Part shown: positions 51,765 through 60,023 of the stretch, one piece after another
How the letters are laid out: every line of letters begins with the position of its first letter
Numbering within the stretch: position 1 is the stretch's first letter
Assembly: GCF_016405905.1 (NCBI RefSeq)
Contig: NZ_JAEFCB010000016.1
Coordinates: 62,001 to 126,000, forward strand
Origin: Variovorax sp. IB41
GTDB lineage: Bacteria; Pseudomonadota; Gammaproteobacteria; Burkholderiales; Burkholderiaceae_C
Reading direction: 5' to 3'
DNA length: 64,000 nucleotides
The notes under the pieces: model-generated
Told to the model about the DNA's origin: nothing
What the model saw: the letters and a program-made list of their open reading frames with translations, nothing else
Databases searched by the model: none
Made by a program: the position numbers and the translations under genes

Positions 51765-52361
51765 ATGCGCGACACTTCGGGCCTGATGCAAGCCGCTTCT
51801 CCTTCTTCCTCCCACGCCCCACTGTCCGGCGCCATGCCGCAACCTTCCATCCGCCGCCCCACCCTGCGCTTTCTGTTCGGGCACCCCGCGCACGCCATCG
51901 CGCTGGGCTTCGGCTCGGGCCTGCCGCGTTTCGCGCCCGGCACCGTGGGCACGCTGTGGGCCTGGGTCGCCTTCGCGGTGATGCAGCTGTGGTTCACGCC
52001 GGCCACCATCGGCTGGATCATCCTGGCGTCGCTGCCCATCGGCTGGTGGGCCTGCACGGTGACGGCGCGCGACATGAACCTGGCCGACCCCGGCGCCATC
52101 GTGTGGGACGAGGTCGTCGCCTTCTGGATCGTGCTCTGGCTGGTCACGCCGGCCGGGCTCTTTGCGCAGGCGATCGCCTTCGGCCTCTTCCGTTTCTTCG
52201 ATGCCGCCAAGCCCGGCCCGGTGGCTTGGGCCGATGGGCTTTTCAAGCAGCGCGACGCCGCACAGGTACGCTGGTGGCGCGCGGGCTTCGGCATCATCCT
52301 GGACGACCTCGTGGCGGCCTTCTGCACGCTCTTGGTCATTGCGCTCTGGCGCGCATGGTGA
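51765..52361 (+). CDS. pgpA: Phosphatidylglycerophosphatase A
   Basis: A 198-residue inner-membrane phosphatase that makes phosphatidylglycerol from its phosphate precursor. PgpA hallmarks are GSGLPRFAPGTVGTLW, IVWDEVVAFW, the FFDAAKPGPVAWAD catalytic strip and GFGIILDDLVAA. Three to four hydrophobic segments are visible. Starts at ATG 51765, 51786 or 51834 are possible; none has a clear ribosome site, and family alignment favours the shortest (MPQPSIRRP). The pncC gene follows seven bases after its stop. In related genomes thiL is usually immediately upstream. Confidence 0.94.
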   Translation: MRDTSGLMQAASPSSSHAPLSGAMPQPSIRRPTLRFLFGHPAHAIALGFGSGLPRFAPGTVGTLWAWVAFAVMQLWFTPATIGWIILASLPIGWWACTVTARDMNLADPGAIVWDEVVAFWIVLWLVTPAGLFAQAIAFGLFRFFDAAKPGPVAWADGLFKQRDAAQVRWWRAGFGIILDDLVAAFCTLLVIALWRAW

Positions 52362-52368
52362 ACCTCTG

Positions 52369-52887
52369 ATGGATTCTTCTTCGACCCTGTTGCCGCTCTC
52401 CGAGCAGGACACGCCCGCGCTGGTCGCCGCGGTGGCTCAGCGGCTGCTGAAAAAAGGCTGGCTGCTCTCGACCGCCGAGAGCTGCACCGGCGGCCTGATC
52501 GCCGCGGCCTGCACCGAGCTGGCCGGCTCCAGCGCGTGGTTCGAGCGCGGCTTCATCACGTACTCCAACGCGGCCAAGACCGAGCTGCTGGGCGTCGATG
52601 CGGCATCGATCGATGCCCACGGCGCGGTCAGCGAGCCGGTCGCGCGCGCCATGGCCGTGGGCGCCATCGCGCGCTCGGCCCCGTCGCGCGCGGCCATCGC
52701 GGTGACCGGCATCGCCGGCCCCACGGGCGGCACGCCCGAGAAGCCGGTCGGCACGGTGTGGTTCGGCTGGTCGGTCGACGGGCAGCTGCGCACCGAGCGC
52801 CGCCGCTTCGACGGCGACCGCGCCACGGTGCGCGCGGCCACGGTGCACTACGCGCTGCAGACGCTGGTGGAACTGCTGGGCGACTGA
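52369..52887 (+). CDS. pncC: Nicotinamide-nucleotide amidohydrolase PncC (CinA C-terminal domain)
   Basis: A 172-residue stand-alone CinA C-terminal domain enzyme that deamidates nicotinamide mononucleotide to recycle it into NAD. Motifs are LLSTAESCTGGLIAAA, SSAWFERGFITYSN, AIAVTGIAGPTGGTPEKPVGTV and a conserved C-terminal helix. Full length without the N-terminal COG1058 domain. It follows pgpA by seven bases and is almost certainly cotranscribed. Confidence 0.95.
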   Translation: MDSSSTLLPLSEQDTPALVAAVAQRLLKKGWLLSTAESCTGGLIAAACTELAGSSAWFERGFITYSNAAKTELLGVDAASIDAHGAVSEPVARAMAVGAIARSAPSRAAIAVTGIAGPTGGTPEKPVGTVWFGWSVDGQLRTERRRFDGDRATVRAATVHYALQTLVELLGD

Positions 52888-52902
52888 GCCCGGCGCCGGC
52901 CT

Positions 52903-54096
52903 TCAGGCCATCATGAAATCACCGATGGCGCGGCGCGGCGCGGCCTGCACCGGCGCCATCGGATAGCCGAGGCGACACATCATCTGCAGCGTCGGGCTGC
53001 GCGCATTGCGCGGGGGCTCGGCGCCCAGCAGCAGGTCGTGCGCCGCGGCGTGGTGCGGCGCCATCTCGGCGAATTCCTCCAGCGGCTGGCTCATCGGGTG
53101 CAGGCCCACGCCGAGCTCGGTGGCGCGCAGTTGCTGGCGCACATAGGCGCGGCCCGCGGCGACCTGGTCGGTGCGGCTGTTGCCGCGCGTGCTGAGCCAG
53201 ACGAAGCCCATGGCTGTGTGGGCCTGGTCCTCGAACACCTGGAGGGTCTCCTTGAACGACTCGCTGTCTTCCGGCGCGGGCACGTTACGGTCGAACTGCC
53301 CGAACGCGATCGCCAGGCGCAGCGCCGGGTCGTTGCGCGAGAAGCCGTCGCGGTGTTCCAGGATCTCCTGCGGCCCGACGCGCAGCATCCGCAGGTTTTC
53401 CAGCGCGGTGCCGGGCGTGACGATCTCCACGCGCGCGGCCGCCGCGCAGAGCTTGCGCAGCACCCGCACGCGGGGCATGTCGACCGTGCCGTCGGCCCGC
53501 ACCACGCCGCCCACGGGCGCGATGGCGGTGAGCCCCTGGAGCATGTCGGCCGACACCGGCCGGCCCATGTCGAAACGCTGTTTCGGCGTGCGGCGCCTGA
53601 GCACCTGCGCGAAGAGCGGATCGGGCGCGCCGCCACCCGACAGCCGCAGCCGCGCCACCGGAATGTGCGGCCATTGCCGCGGCTCGCTCGGCAGTTCGCC
53701 CTGCGGCCACAGCTGCACGCTGGCCAGGATGCCCTGCTGCGCGAGCGCCATCCCCAGGAGTTCGATGAAGGCGCCGTGGCCGATGAGGGCCTGCCGCCCG
53801 TAGGGGTCGGTCTCGGGCAGCAGCCGCTCGCGGTCGCAGTAGAGAACGATGGCATCGGGCTCGCGCAGGTCCACCAACCACGGCTGGCAGTTGTACGCGG
53901 TCGGTGCGGTGACCGCATAGGCCACGGCGCGCCTGCGCGGATCGGGCTCGTTGCCGGGCCCGTTCCATATCTCGAGCGCGGCCGCCGGAATGTCGGAGTG
54001 AAGCCACCAGGTTGCCAGAGCAACCGCGCCTGCCGCCACCACAACACCGCCTCCCAGCAGCCGGACAAAGTTTCTTCTTTCATCCATTGCCGGCAT
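52903..54096 (-). CDS. Nitroreductase-family (Acg-like) exported FMN protein
   Basis: A 397-residue nitroreductase-fold protein. The N-terminus MDERRNFVRLLGGGVVVAAGAV carries a twin-arginine pattern (RRNFVR) before a hydrophobic run, so Tat export with its flavin is likely. The body shows the Acg-like arrangement: AVTAPTAYNCQPWLVDL near the flavin site, RRTPKQRFDMGRPVS, FKETLQVFEDQAHTAMGFVWLSTRG and GVGLHPMSQPLEEF. Mycobacterial Acg lacks clear enzyme activity; the function here is not assigned. Starts at 54096 or 54087 (which keeps the Tat motif). Convergent with pncC. Confidence 0.78.
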   Translation of the reverse strand: MPAMDERRNFVRLLGGGVVVAAGAVALATWWLHSDIPAAALEIWNGPGNEPDPRRRAVAYAVTAPTAYNCQPWLVDLREPDAIVLYCDRERLLPETDPYGRQALIGHGAFIELLGMALAQQGILASVQLWPQGELPSEPRQWPHIPVARLRLSGGGAPDPLFAQVLRRRTPKQRFDMGRPVSADMLQGLTAIAPVGGVVRADGTVDMPRVRVLRKLCAAAARVEIVTPGTALENLRMLRVGPQEILEHRDGFSRNDPALRLAIAFGQFDRNVPAPEDSESFKETLQVFEDQAHTAMGFVWLSTRGNSRTDQVAAGRAYVRQQLRATELGVGLHPMSQPLEEFAEMAPHHAAAHDLLLGAEPPRNARSPTLQMMCRLGYPMAPVQAAPRRAIGDFMMA

Positions 54097-54122
54097 TATC
54101 GAAAGGCGCCATTCAATTCACA

Positions 54123-54245
54123 ATGCGTCAACGTTTGATCCCCTCGCTGCCGGTTTGGCTCGCGGTGCACCGCGAGATCCGAACAGACCGGCGCATCCGC
54201 GCCGTCTATGATTTCCGCGCGCGCGACGTCCCGGTGTCGATCTGA
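54123..54245 (+). pseudogene. LysR-family regulator remnant (C-terminal tail only)
   Basis: A 40-codon frame whose LPVWLAVHREIRTDRRIRA and following VYDFRAR match the extreme C-terminus of LysR regulators of the effector-binding type, where this helix ends the protein. Nothing resembling the preceding 270 residues is found upstream, so this is the stump left after deletion of most of a regulator gene. The tail after VYDF differs from the family (frame drift). It is followed 25 bases later by the NTF2-like gene. Confidence 0.75.
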
Positions 54246-54270
54246 CTTCCCCAAAACTCCAAGAGGCCTC

Positions 54271-54768
54271 ATGACAGCAGCCACCAATGCCCAGACCATC
54301 GAGCGCTTCTACAGCGCGTTCGCCCGGCTCGACGCCGCCACCATGGAGGCCTGCTACGCGCCCGATGCGGTGTTCGACGACGAGGCCTTTTCCCTGCGCG
54401 GGCGGCGCGAGGTGGGCGGCATGTGGCGCATGCTGACCACCGCCACCAAGGCCAAGGGCGCGGACGTGTGGCGCATGAGCTTTCGCGACGTGAAGGCCGA
54501 CGACACCACGGGCAGCGCCCATTGGGACGCGCACTACCGCTTCAGCGCCACGGGCCGGCTGGTGGACAACAGCATCGACGCGCGCTTCACCTTCACGCCC
54601 GAGGGGCTGATCGCCACGCACCGCGATACGTTTCCGTTCTGGACCTGGTCGCGCCAGGCGCTCGGCACGCCGGGCCTCCTGCTGGGCTGGACGCCGATGC
54701 TGCGCAAGAAGGTGCGCGCCACGGCGGCCGGCAATCTTTCCAAATTTCTTTCGAGCCAACCCTCATGA
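54271..54768 (+). CDS. NTF2-like/SnoaL-type small protein
   Basis: A 165-residue cone-fold protein of the nuclear transport factor 2-like superfamily (IERFYSAFARLDAATMEACYAPDAVFDDEAF, then WDAHYRFSATGRLVDNSIDARFTF and HRDTFPFWTWSRQA). Members of this group bind small hydrophobic ligands or act as isomerases; no catalytic pair can be assigned. It overlaps the following acetyltransferase by four bases (ATGA). A LysR remnant directly precedes it, which may mark a lost regulator. Confidence 0.85.
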   Translation: MTAATNAQTIERFYSAFARLDAATMEACYAPDAVFDDEAFSLRGRREVGGMWRMLTTATKAKGADVWRMSFRDVKADDTTGSAHWDAHYRFSATGRLVDNSIDARFTFTPEGLIATHRDTFPFWTWSRQALGTPGLLLGWTPMLRKKVRATAAGNLSKFLSSQPS

Positions 54769-55076
54769 GCAACGACATCGTCTTCACTTCCAACGAAGCG
54801 GCCCACCGCTACGAAGCCACCATCGACGGCCAGCTCGCGGGCTACGCCGAATACAACCTGCTGACCGACGCGATCATGTTCACGCACACCGAGGTGCTGC
54901 CTGAATTCGAAGGCAAGGGCGTCGGTTCGGGCATCGCCAGGCACGTGCTGGGCGAGGCGCGCGCGAAGGGGCTGCATGTGATTCCGGTGTGCCAGTTCAT
55001 CGCGGGGTACATCCGCAAGCACCGCGAATACGCCGACCTCGTGCGGCCGGATATCCAGCGCGCCTTCAAGATCTGA
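54765..55076 (+). CDS. NATD1/YjdJ-type GNAT N-acetyltransferase
   Basis: A 103-residue minimal GNAT protein. It has the NATD1 pattern HRYEATIDGQLAGYAEYNLL, FTHTEVLPEFEGKGVGSGIA (the acetyl-CoA P-loop GKGVGSG) and the terminal VIPVCQFIAGYIRKH typical of this family. It probably acetylates a small molecule or protein; the target is unknown. Coupled to the NTF2-like gene by an ATGA overlap. Its end overlaps the convergent MFS gene by 11 bases. Confidence 0.88.
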   Translation: MSNDIVFTSNEAAHRYEATIDGQLAGYAEYNLLTDAIMFTHTEVLPEFEGKGVGSGIARHVLGEARAKGLHVIPVCQFIAGYIRKHREYADLVRPDIQRAFKI

Positions 55077-56301
55077 CGGTCATCACGGCCTTCGGCGCGG
55101 GCAGCCACGCGAAGGCCGCGATGCCCAGCACCAGCAAGGTGGCGATGGTGCCTAGCACGGCCGTGAGCGGATCGCCGCCATGCGCCGCAGCGATGGAAGC
55201 CGCGACGCCGGTGCCCCACTGCATCAGCGCAACGCCCAGGAACATCGCCATCGTGAAGACGGCCATCGCGCGCCCGGTGAGCGTCACGGGATACGCCACG
55301 CGCACGTCGGCGTACTGCCACACGATGAAGCCCGAGAGCACGCCGATCAGCACCATGCCGAAGATGTCGAGCCACGCCGAGTGCAGCACGGCGATGAGCG
55401 CGAAGAGCGCGGCGTAGACCAGCCCGCAGATCACGATCCAGCGGCGGCGCGCGGCGCCGTCGCGATCCAGCCGCCCGAAGAGCGGCGCACCGACGAGCGA
55501 GATCACCGACACCGCGAGCGCGACGTTGCCGCTCTGCACGAGCGAGTAGCCGTGGCGCTCCATCATCAGCGGCCCGAGCCACAGGCCCCGCAGCGAAATG
55601 AACGCGGCATACGTGACCGCGCCGAGCACCATGATGCCCAGCGTGTGCGGCATCGCGAAGAGGGCACCGAACTGGCGGATCGCCTGGGGAATCGACTCCT
55701 TCACCTGCGGCACGGCCGAGGCGGGCTCATGCACCCAGTACCAGATCGCGAGCCACGCGAGCGCCGCGGCAACGGCCAGCACGAGGAAGCCCGCGCGCCA
55801 CGAATACGCCTCGACCAGCCACGCGAGCGGCGTGCCGGTCGCCAGCATGCCGATGCCGCCGATGGCCAGCACCATGCCCGAGACGGTGGCGAAGCGCGCC
55901 GCCGGAAAGTGCCGCGCGATGAACACGGTGCACACCAGAAAGGCCGGCGCGCAGCCCACGCCGATCAGCGCCTGCCCCGCGACCAGCACGAGATAAGTGG
56001 ACGCCACCGCCGAGAGCAGCGCGCCGGCGATGGCGATCGGAAAGGCCACGAGCACCGTGCGGCGCACGCCGTGCAGGTCGATGCCGATGCCCATGAAGAG
56101 CTGCATTGCGCCAAACGCGAAATGAAAAGCCCCCGAGAAGATCCCGAGGGCCTGGGCGGAGAGCTTGAAATCCGTCTGCAGCGGGCTCGCCATGATGGCG
56201 CCGACTGTGCGGAAAGCCTGGCTGAGTGCGACGCCTGCGCACAGGGCGAGGACCATGACCCAGGCGGCGCGGGGTGTCAGGGGCTCTGCTGCGGGGGTCA
56301 T
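55066..56301 (-). CDS. MFS permease (UhpC/NNP-like 12-helix type)
   Basis: A 411-residue transporter with about twelve hydrophobic segments. Signatures are the MFS loop FMGIGIDLHGVRRTVLV between helices 2 and 3, GQALIGVGCAPAFL, a duplicate LFGRLDRDGAARRRW in the second half and WQYADVRVAYPVTLTGRAM. It could move an organic anion or a drug; the substrate is not assignable. A composite palindromic element begins 25 bases upstream of its start, so the element may sit in its leader or promoter. Confidence 0.85.
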   Translation of the reverse strand: MTPAAEPLTPRAAWVMVLALCAGVALSQAFRTVGAIMASPLQTDFKLSAQALGIFSGAFHFAFGAMQLFMGIGIDLHGVRRTVLVAFPIAIAGALLSAVASTYLVLVAGQALIGVGCAPAFLVCTVFIARHFPAARFATVSGMVLAIGGIGMLATGTPLAWLVEAYSWRAGFLVLAVAAALAWLAIWYWVHEPASAVPQVKESIPQAIRQFGALFAMPHTLGIMVLGAVTYAAFISLRGLWLGPLMMERHGYSLVQSGNVALAVSVISLVGAPLFGRLDRDGAARRRWIVICGLVYAALFALIAVLHSAWLDIFGMVLIGVLSGFIVWQYADVRVAYPVTLTGRAMAVFTMAMFLGVALMQWGTGVAASIAAAHGGDPLTAVLGTIATLLVLGIAAFAWLPAPKAVMTVRS

Positions 56302-56315
56302 TGGGGGCGCTCTTG

Positions 56316-56571
56316 TTCAGGGCGCGTGCACAGGCCACCGGGTACTCCCCTCCGCGAATGTCCCCCGGCTTCGCCTCCTCCTTGATTTCGCTGCGGGGAG
56401 CACCCGATGCCCTGCGCACACAGGGCGCTGTCGTTGTGCTGGCCGATCAACGACCGCACTGCATGACGAGCACGCCGATGGGGTGCCTTGCGCAGCGAAA
56501 TAAAGGAGGAGGCCGAAGGCCGGGGGACATTCGCGGAGCAAGGCACCCCGTCGGCGGGATCGCGCCCTGAA
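56316..56571. repeat. Composite palindromic element, copy 2, with 11-bp terminal inverted repeats
   Basis: A 256-base structure bounded by TTCAGGGCGCG (56316-56326) and its exact complement CGCGCCCTGAA (56561-56571). Inside are hairpins at 56326-56419 and 56475-56554, each with the TGTCCCCCGGC...CCTCCTCCTTGAT-type core in opposite orientation, joined by a linker containing GGCCGATCAACGACC. The left hairpin is nearly identical, in reverse, to the right hairpin of the copy at 17512-17758. The right hairpin arms (CCGATGGGGTGCCTTGC) differ from the corresponding arms of that copy, yet are complementary within this copy. Lies between the MFS gene and a SEC-C protein gene. Confidence 0.87.
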
Positions 56572-56583
56572 CGGAGCCCCCAG

Positions 56584-57366
<783 letters not shown>

Positions 57367-57422
57367 GGCAGGTTCGGGGCAGCCCTCTATGATGCAGCAG
57401 GCTCCCGGAGTCATCTATTTCT

Positions 57423-59120
57423 ATGCCCACGATTATTCCGTTTCCGGCGCGCTACAGCGCCTTTGCCTTGTGCGTGGTCGGCCTGGTCGCCTGCCTGGCC
57501 TTCGGGCTGGTGTCGCCGCACCTCTGGCTCGCCTGGACCGGCGTCGTGGTCTTCGCGGTACTCACAGGTACCGGCATCCACGACCTGCGGCAGCCGCGCC
57601 ACGCGATCCTGCGCAACTACCCGGTCATCGGCCACCTGCGCTTTCTGCTCGAATTCATCCGCCCCGAGATGCGGCAGTACTTCATCGAGAGCGACTCCGA
57701 AGCGGCGCCCTTCTCGCGCGCGCAGCGCTCGCTGGTCTACCAGCGCGCCAAGGGCGAGCCGGACAACCGCCCCTTCGGCACGCAGCTGAACGTGACCATC
57801 GCGGGCTACGAGTGGATCAACCACTCGATGCAGCCGACCAAGCTTGCGAACCACGACTTCCGCATCGTGATCGGCGGCACGCCGCAGCCGGTCGGCGCGA
57901 ACCCCGCACAGGTCTGCACGCAGCCGTACAACGCCAGCGTGTTCAATATCTCGGCAATGAGCTTCGGCGCGCTGTCGGCCAACGCGATCCTCGCGCTCAA
58001 CCAGGGCGCCAAGATGGGCGGCTTCGCGCACGACACCGGCGAGGGCTCGATCTCGCAGCACCACCGGGTGCACGGCGGCGACCTGATCTGGGAAATCGGC
58101 TCGGGCTACTTCGGCTGCCGCAACGACGACGGCACCTTCAATGCCGAGCGCTTCACCGCCAATGCGCGCGACCCGCAGGTGAAGATGATCGAGATCAAGC
58201 TGAGCCAGGGCGCCAAGCCCGGCCACGGCGGCGTGCTGCCCGCCCCCAAGGTCACGCCCGAGATCGCGGCCGCGCGCGGCGTGCCGGTGGGCGTGGACTG
58301 CATCTCGCCCTCCTCGCACAGCGCGTTCTCCACGCCGACCGAGATGATGCATTTCGTCGCGAAGCTGCGCGAGCTCTCGGGCGGCAAGCCGACGGGCTTC
58401 AAGTTTTGCCTCGGCCATCCGTGGGAATGGTTCGGCATCGTCAAGGCGATGCAGGCCACGGGCATCACGCCCGACTTCATCGTGGTGGACGGCGCCGAGG
58501 GCGGCACGGGCGCGGCGCCGGTGGAGTTCAGCGACCACGTGGGCGCGCCCCTGCAAGAGGGCTTGCTCCTCGTGCACAACACGCTCATCGGCGTGAACCT
58601 GCGCCACCGCATCAAGATCGGCTGCGCGGCCAAGGTGATCACCGCCTTCGACGTGGCCCGCATGATGGCGCTGGGCGCCGACTGGTGCAACGCGGCGCGC
58701 GGTTTCATGATGGCGCTGGGCTGCATCCAGGCGCAGAGCTGCCACACCGGCCACTGCCCCACGGGCGTGACCACGCAGGACCCGCTGCGCCAACAGGCGC
58801 TGGTGGTGCCGACCAAGGCCGACCGGGTGCGCAACTTCCACCGCAGCACGCTGCATGCGCTGCAGGAGCTGGTGCAGGCCGCGGGGCTGGACCATCCGCA
58901 GCAGATCACCGCCCACCACATCGTGCGCCGCATCTCCGACACCGAGGTGCGCCTCCTGAGCAACCTGGTGATGCAGGTGCAGCCGGGCGCGCTGCTCGGG
59001 CCGCTCGATGCGCAGCACAATGTCTTCCGTACCTACTGGCCGCTGGCCAGTGCCGAGAGTTTCCAGCCTGTGACGCAGGGGCCCTATGGCCTCGTCCCGG
59101 GCTTTGCAATGGCCGCATGA
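57423..59120 (+). CDS. Membrane-anchored FMN-binding glutamate-synthase-like protein
   Basis: A 565-residue protein of the stand-alone glutamate-synthase (GltB) FMN domain family. Two N-terminal hydrophobic segments (YSAFALCVVGLVACLAF and LAWTGVVVFAVLTG) anchor it in the membrane, unlike the soluble GltB. The barrel has FNISAMSFGALSANAI, MGGFAHDTGEGSIS, QGAKPGHGGVLPAPKVT, VDGAEGGTGAAP, CNAARGFMMALGCIQAQSC (iron-sulphur cysteines) and CHTGHCPTGV. A role in amino-acid or quinone redox chemistry is possible; activity is unknown. It is coupled by an ATGA overlap to a kinase-fold protein. Confidence 0.88.
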   Translation: MPTIIPFPARYSAFALCVVGLVACLAFGLVSPHLWLAWTGVVVFAVLTGTGIHDLRQPRHAILRNYPVIGHLRFLLEFIRPEMRQYFIESDSEAAPFSRAQRSLVYQRAKGEPDNRPFGTQLNVTIAGYEWINHSMQPTKLANHDFRIVIGGTPQPVGANPAQVCTQPYNASVFNISAMSFGALSANAILALNQGAKMGGFAHDTGEGSISQHHRVHGGDLIWEIGSGYFGCRNDDGTFNAERFTANARDPQVKMIEIKLSQGAKPGHGGVLPAPKVTPEIAAARGVPVGVDCISPSSHSAFSTPTEMMHFVAKLRELSGGKPTGFKFCLGHPWEWFGIVKAMQATGITPDFIVVDGAEGGTGAAPVEFSDHVGAPLQEGLLLVHNTLIGVNLRHRIKIGCAAKVITAFDVARMMALGADWCNAARGFMMALGCIQAQSCHTGHCPTGVTTQDPLRQQALVVPTKADRVRNFHRSTLHALQELVQAAGLDHPQQITAHHIVRRISDTEVRLLSNLVMQVQPGALLGPLDAQHNVFRTYWPLASAESFQPVTQGPYGLVPGFAMAA

Positions 59121-60016
59121 ACCCACTGAGACGAGGCGCTTCGACGCGCCTGCACAGCGCGAAAGGCGCGGCTTCGGCGCCGGCGCCGCTCGACGCGCTG
59201 CCCACGCCCCCGTCGCCCGGCGACTACGCCGAGTTCCTTCGCCTCACGCTTCCGAAGCAGGAGAAGAACGTGGCGAGCCACCGCCTGGGCAGCGAGCGCG
59301 TGTGGCTCAAGAAGGCCGGGCCGCGCCACGGCAAGTGGGGCTACCGCGTGATGGCGGCGGTCGCGCGCATGGCGCGGCTGGACATCATCAAGCCGGTGCC
59401 CAACCCCGGCGGCGAAGCCGCCATCGCCACTGAAGCGCGGCGCCTGAAGCAGCTCGCGGCCGCGGGCCTGCGCGTGCCGACGGTGCTGGCGCAGCAGCCC
59501 GATGGCCTGCTCATTTCCGACCTCGGCGAAAGCGGCCGTGCCACCGTCGTGCTGCAAGAGCGCCTGGACCAGGCCGCTGCGGCAGGCCCCGCCGCGCTGC
59601 TCGCCGTGTGGCGCGAAGGTCTCGCCGCCATCGCGGCCGTGCACGTGCGCGGCCAGCACCTGAGCCAGGCCTTCGACCGCAACCTCGTGCAGTGCCCCGA
59701 CGGCGTGATCGGCTACATCGATTTCGAGGACGACCCCGCCGAGGTCATGACGCTGGCCGAATGCCAGGCGCGCGACTGGCTCAGCTACCTGCACTCCACG
59801 GCCATGATGCTCGAGGCCGCCGCGCCGCAGGCCGCCGGCCAGCACTGGCACGCGGCGCTCGCCACGGTGAACGAAGAGGTGCGCGAGCGCATCGCCAATG
59901 CGGCGCGGCGCATGAAGTGGGCGCGCAAGCTGCCCGCCAGCCGCCGCTGGGGCCGCGACACGCAGCGCGTGCGCGCGGTGGCGCGGCTGCTCGGGCGCTG
60001 GCACGACCCCGCCTGA
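59117..60016 (+). CDS. Protein-kinase-fold small protein (InaA/BUD32-like)
   Basis: A 299-residue protein of the atypical kinase superfamily, similar to the lipopolysaccharide-kinase/InaA and BUD32 groups: VWLKKAGPRHGKWG stands at the nucleotide lysine position, GLLISDLGESG forms the hinge, and catalytic FDRNLVQCPDGVIGYIDFEDDP holds the HRD/DFG equivalents (the catalytic aspartate is in AFDRN, the metal aspartate in IDFEDD). It probably phosphorylates a membrane or small-molecule substrate. It starts inside the FMN protein stop (ATGA), so the two are coexpressed. Convergent with the following gene (7 bases apart). Confidence 0.8.
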   Translation: MNPLRRGASTRLHSAKGAASAPAPLDALPTPPSPGDYAEFLRLTLPKQEKNVASHRLGSERVWLKKAGPRHGKWGYRVMAAVARMARLDIIKPVPNPGGEAAIATEARRLKQLAAAGLRVPTVLAQQPDGLLISDLGESGRATVVLQERLDQAAAAGPAALLAVWREGLAAIAAVHVRGQHLSQAFDRNLVQCPDGVIGYIDFEDDPAEVMTLAECQARDWLSYLHSTAMMLEAAAPQAAGQHWHAALATVNEEVRERIANAARRMKWARKLPASRRWGRDTQRVRAVARLLGRWHDPA

Positions 60017-60023
60017 GGTCTTT

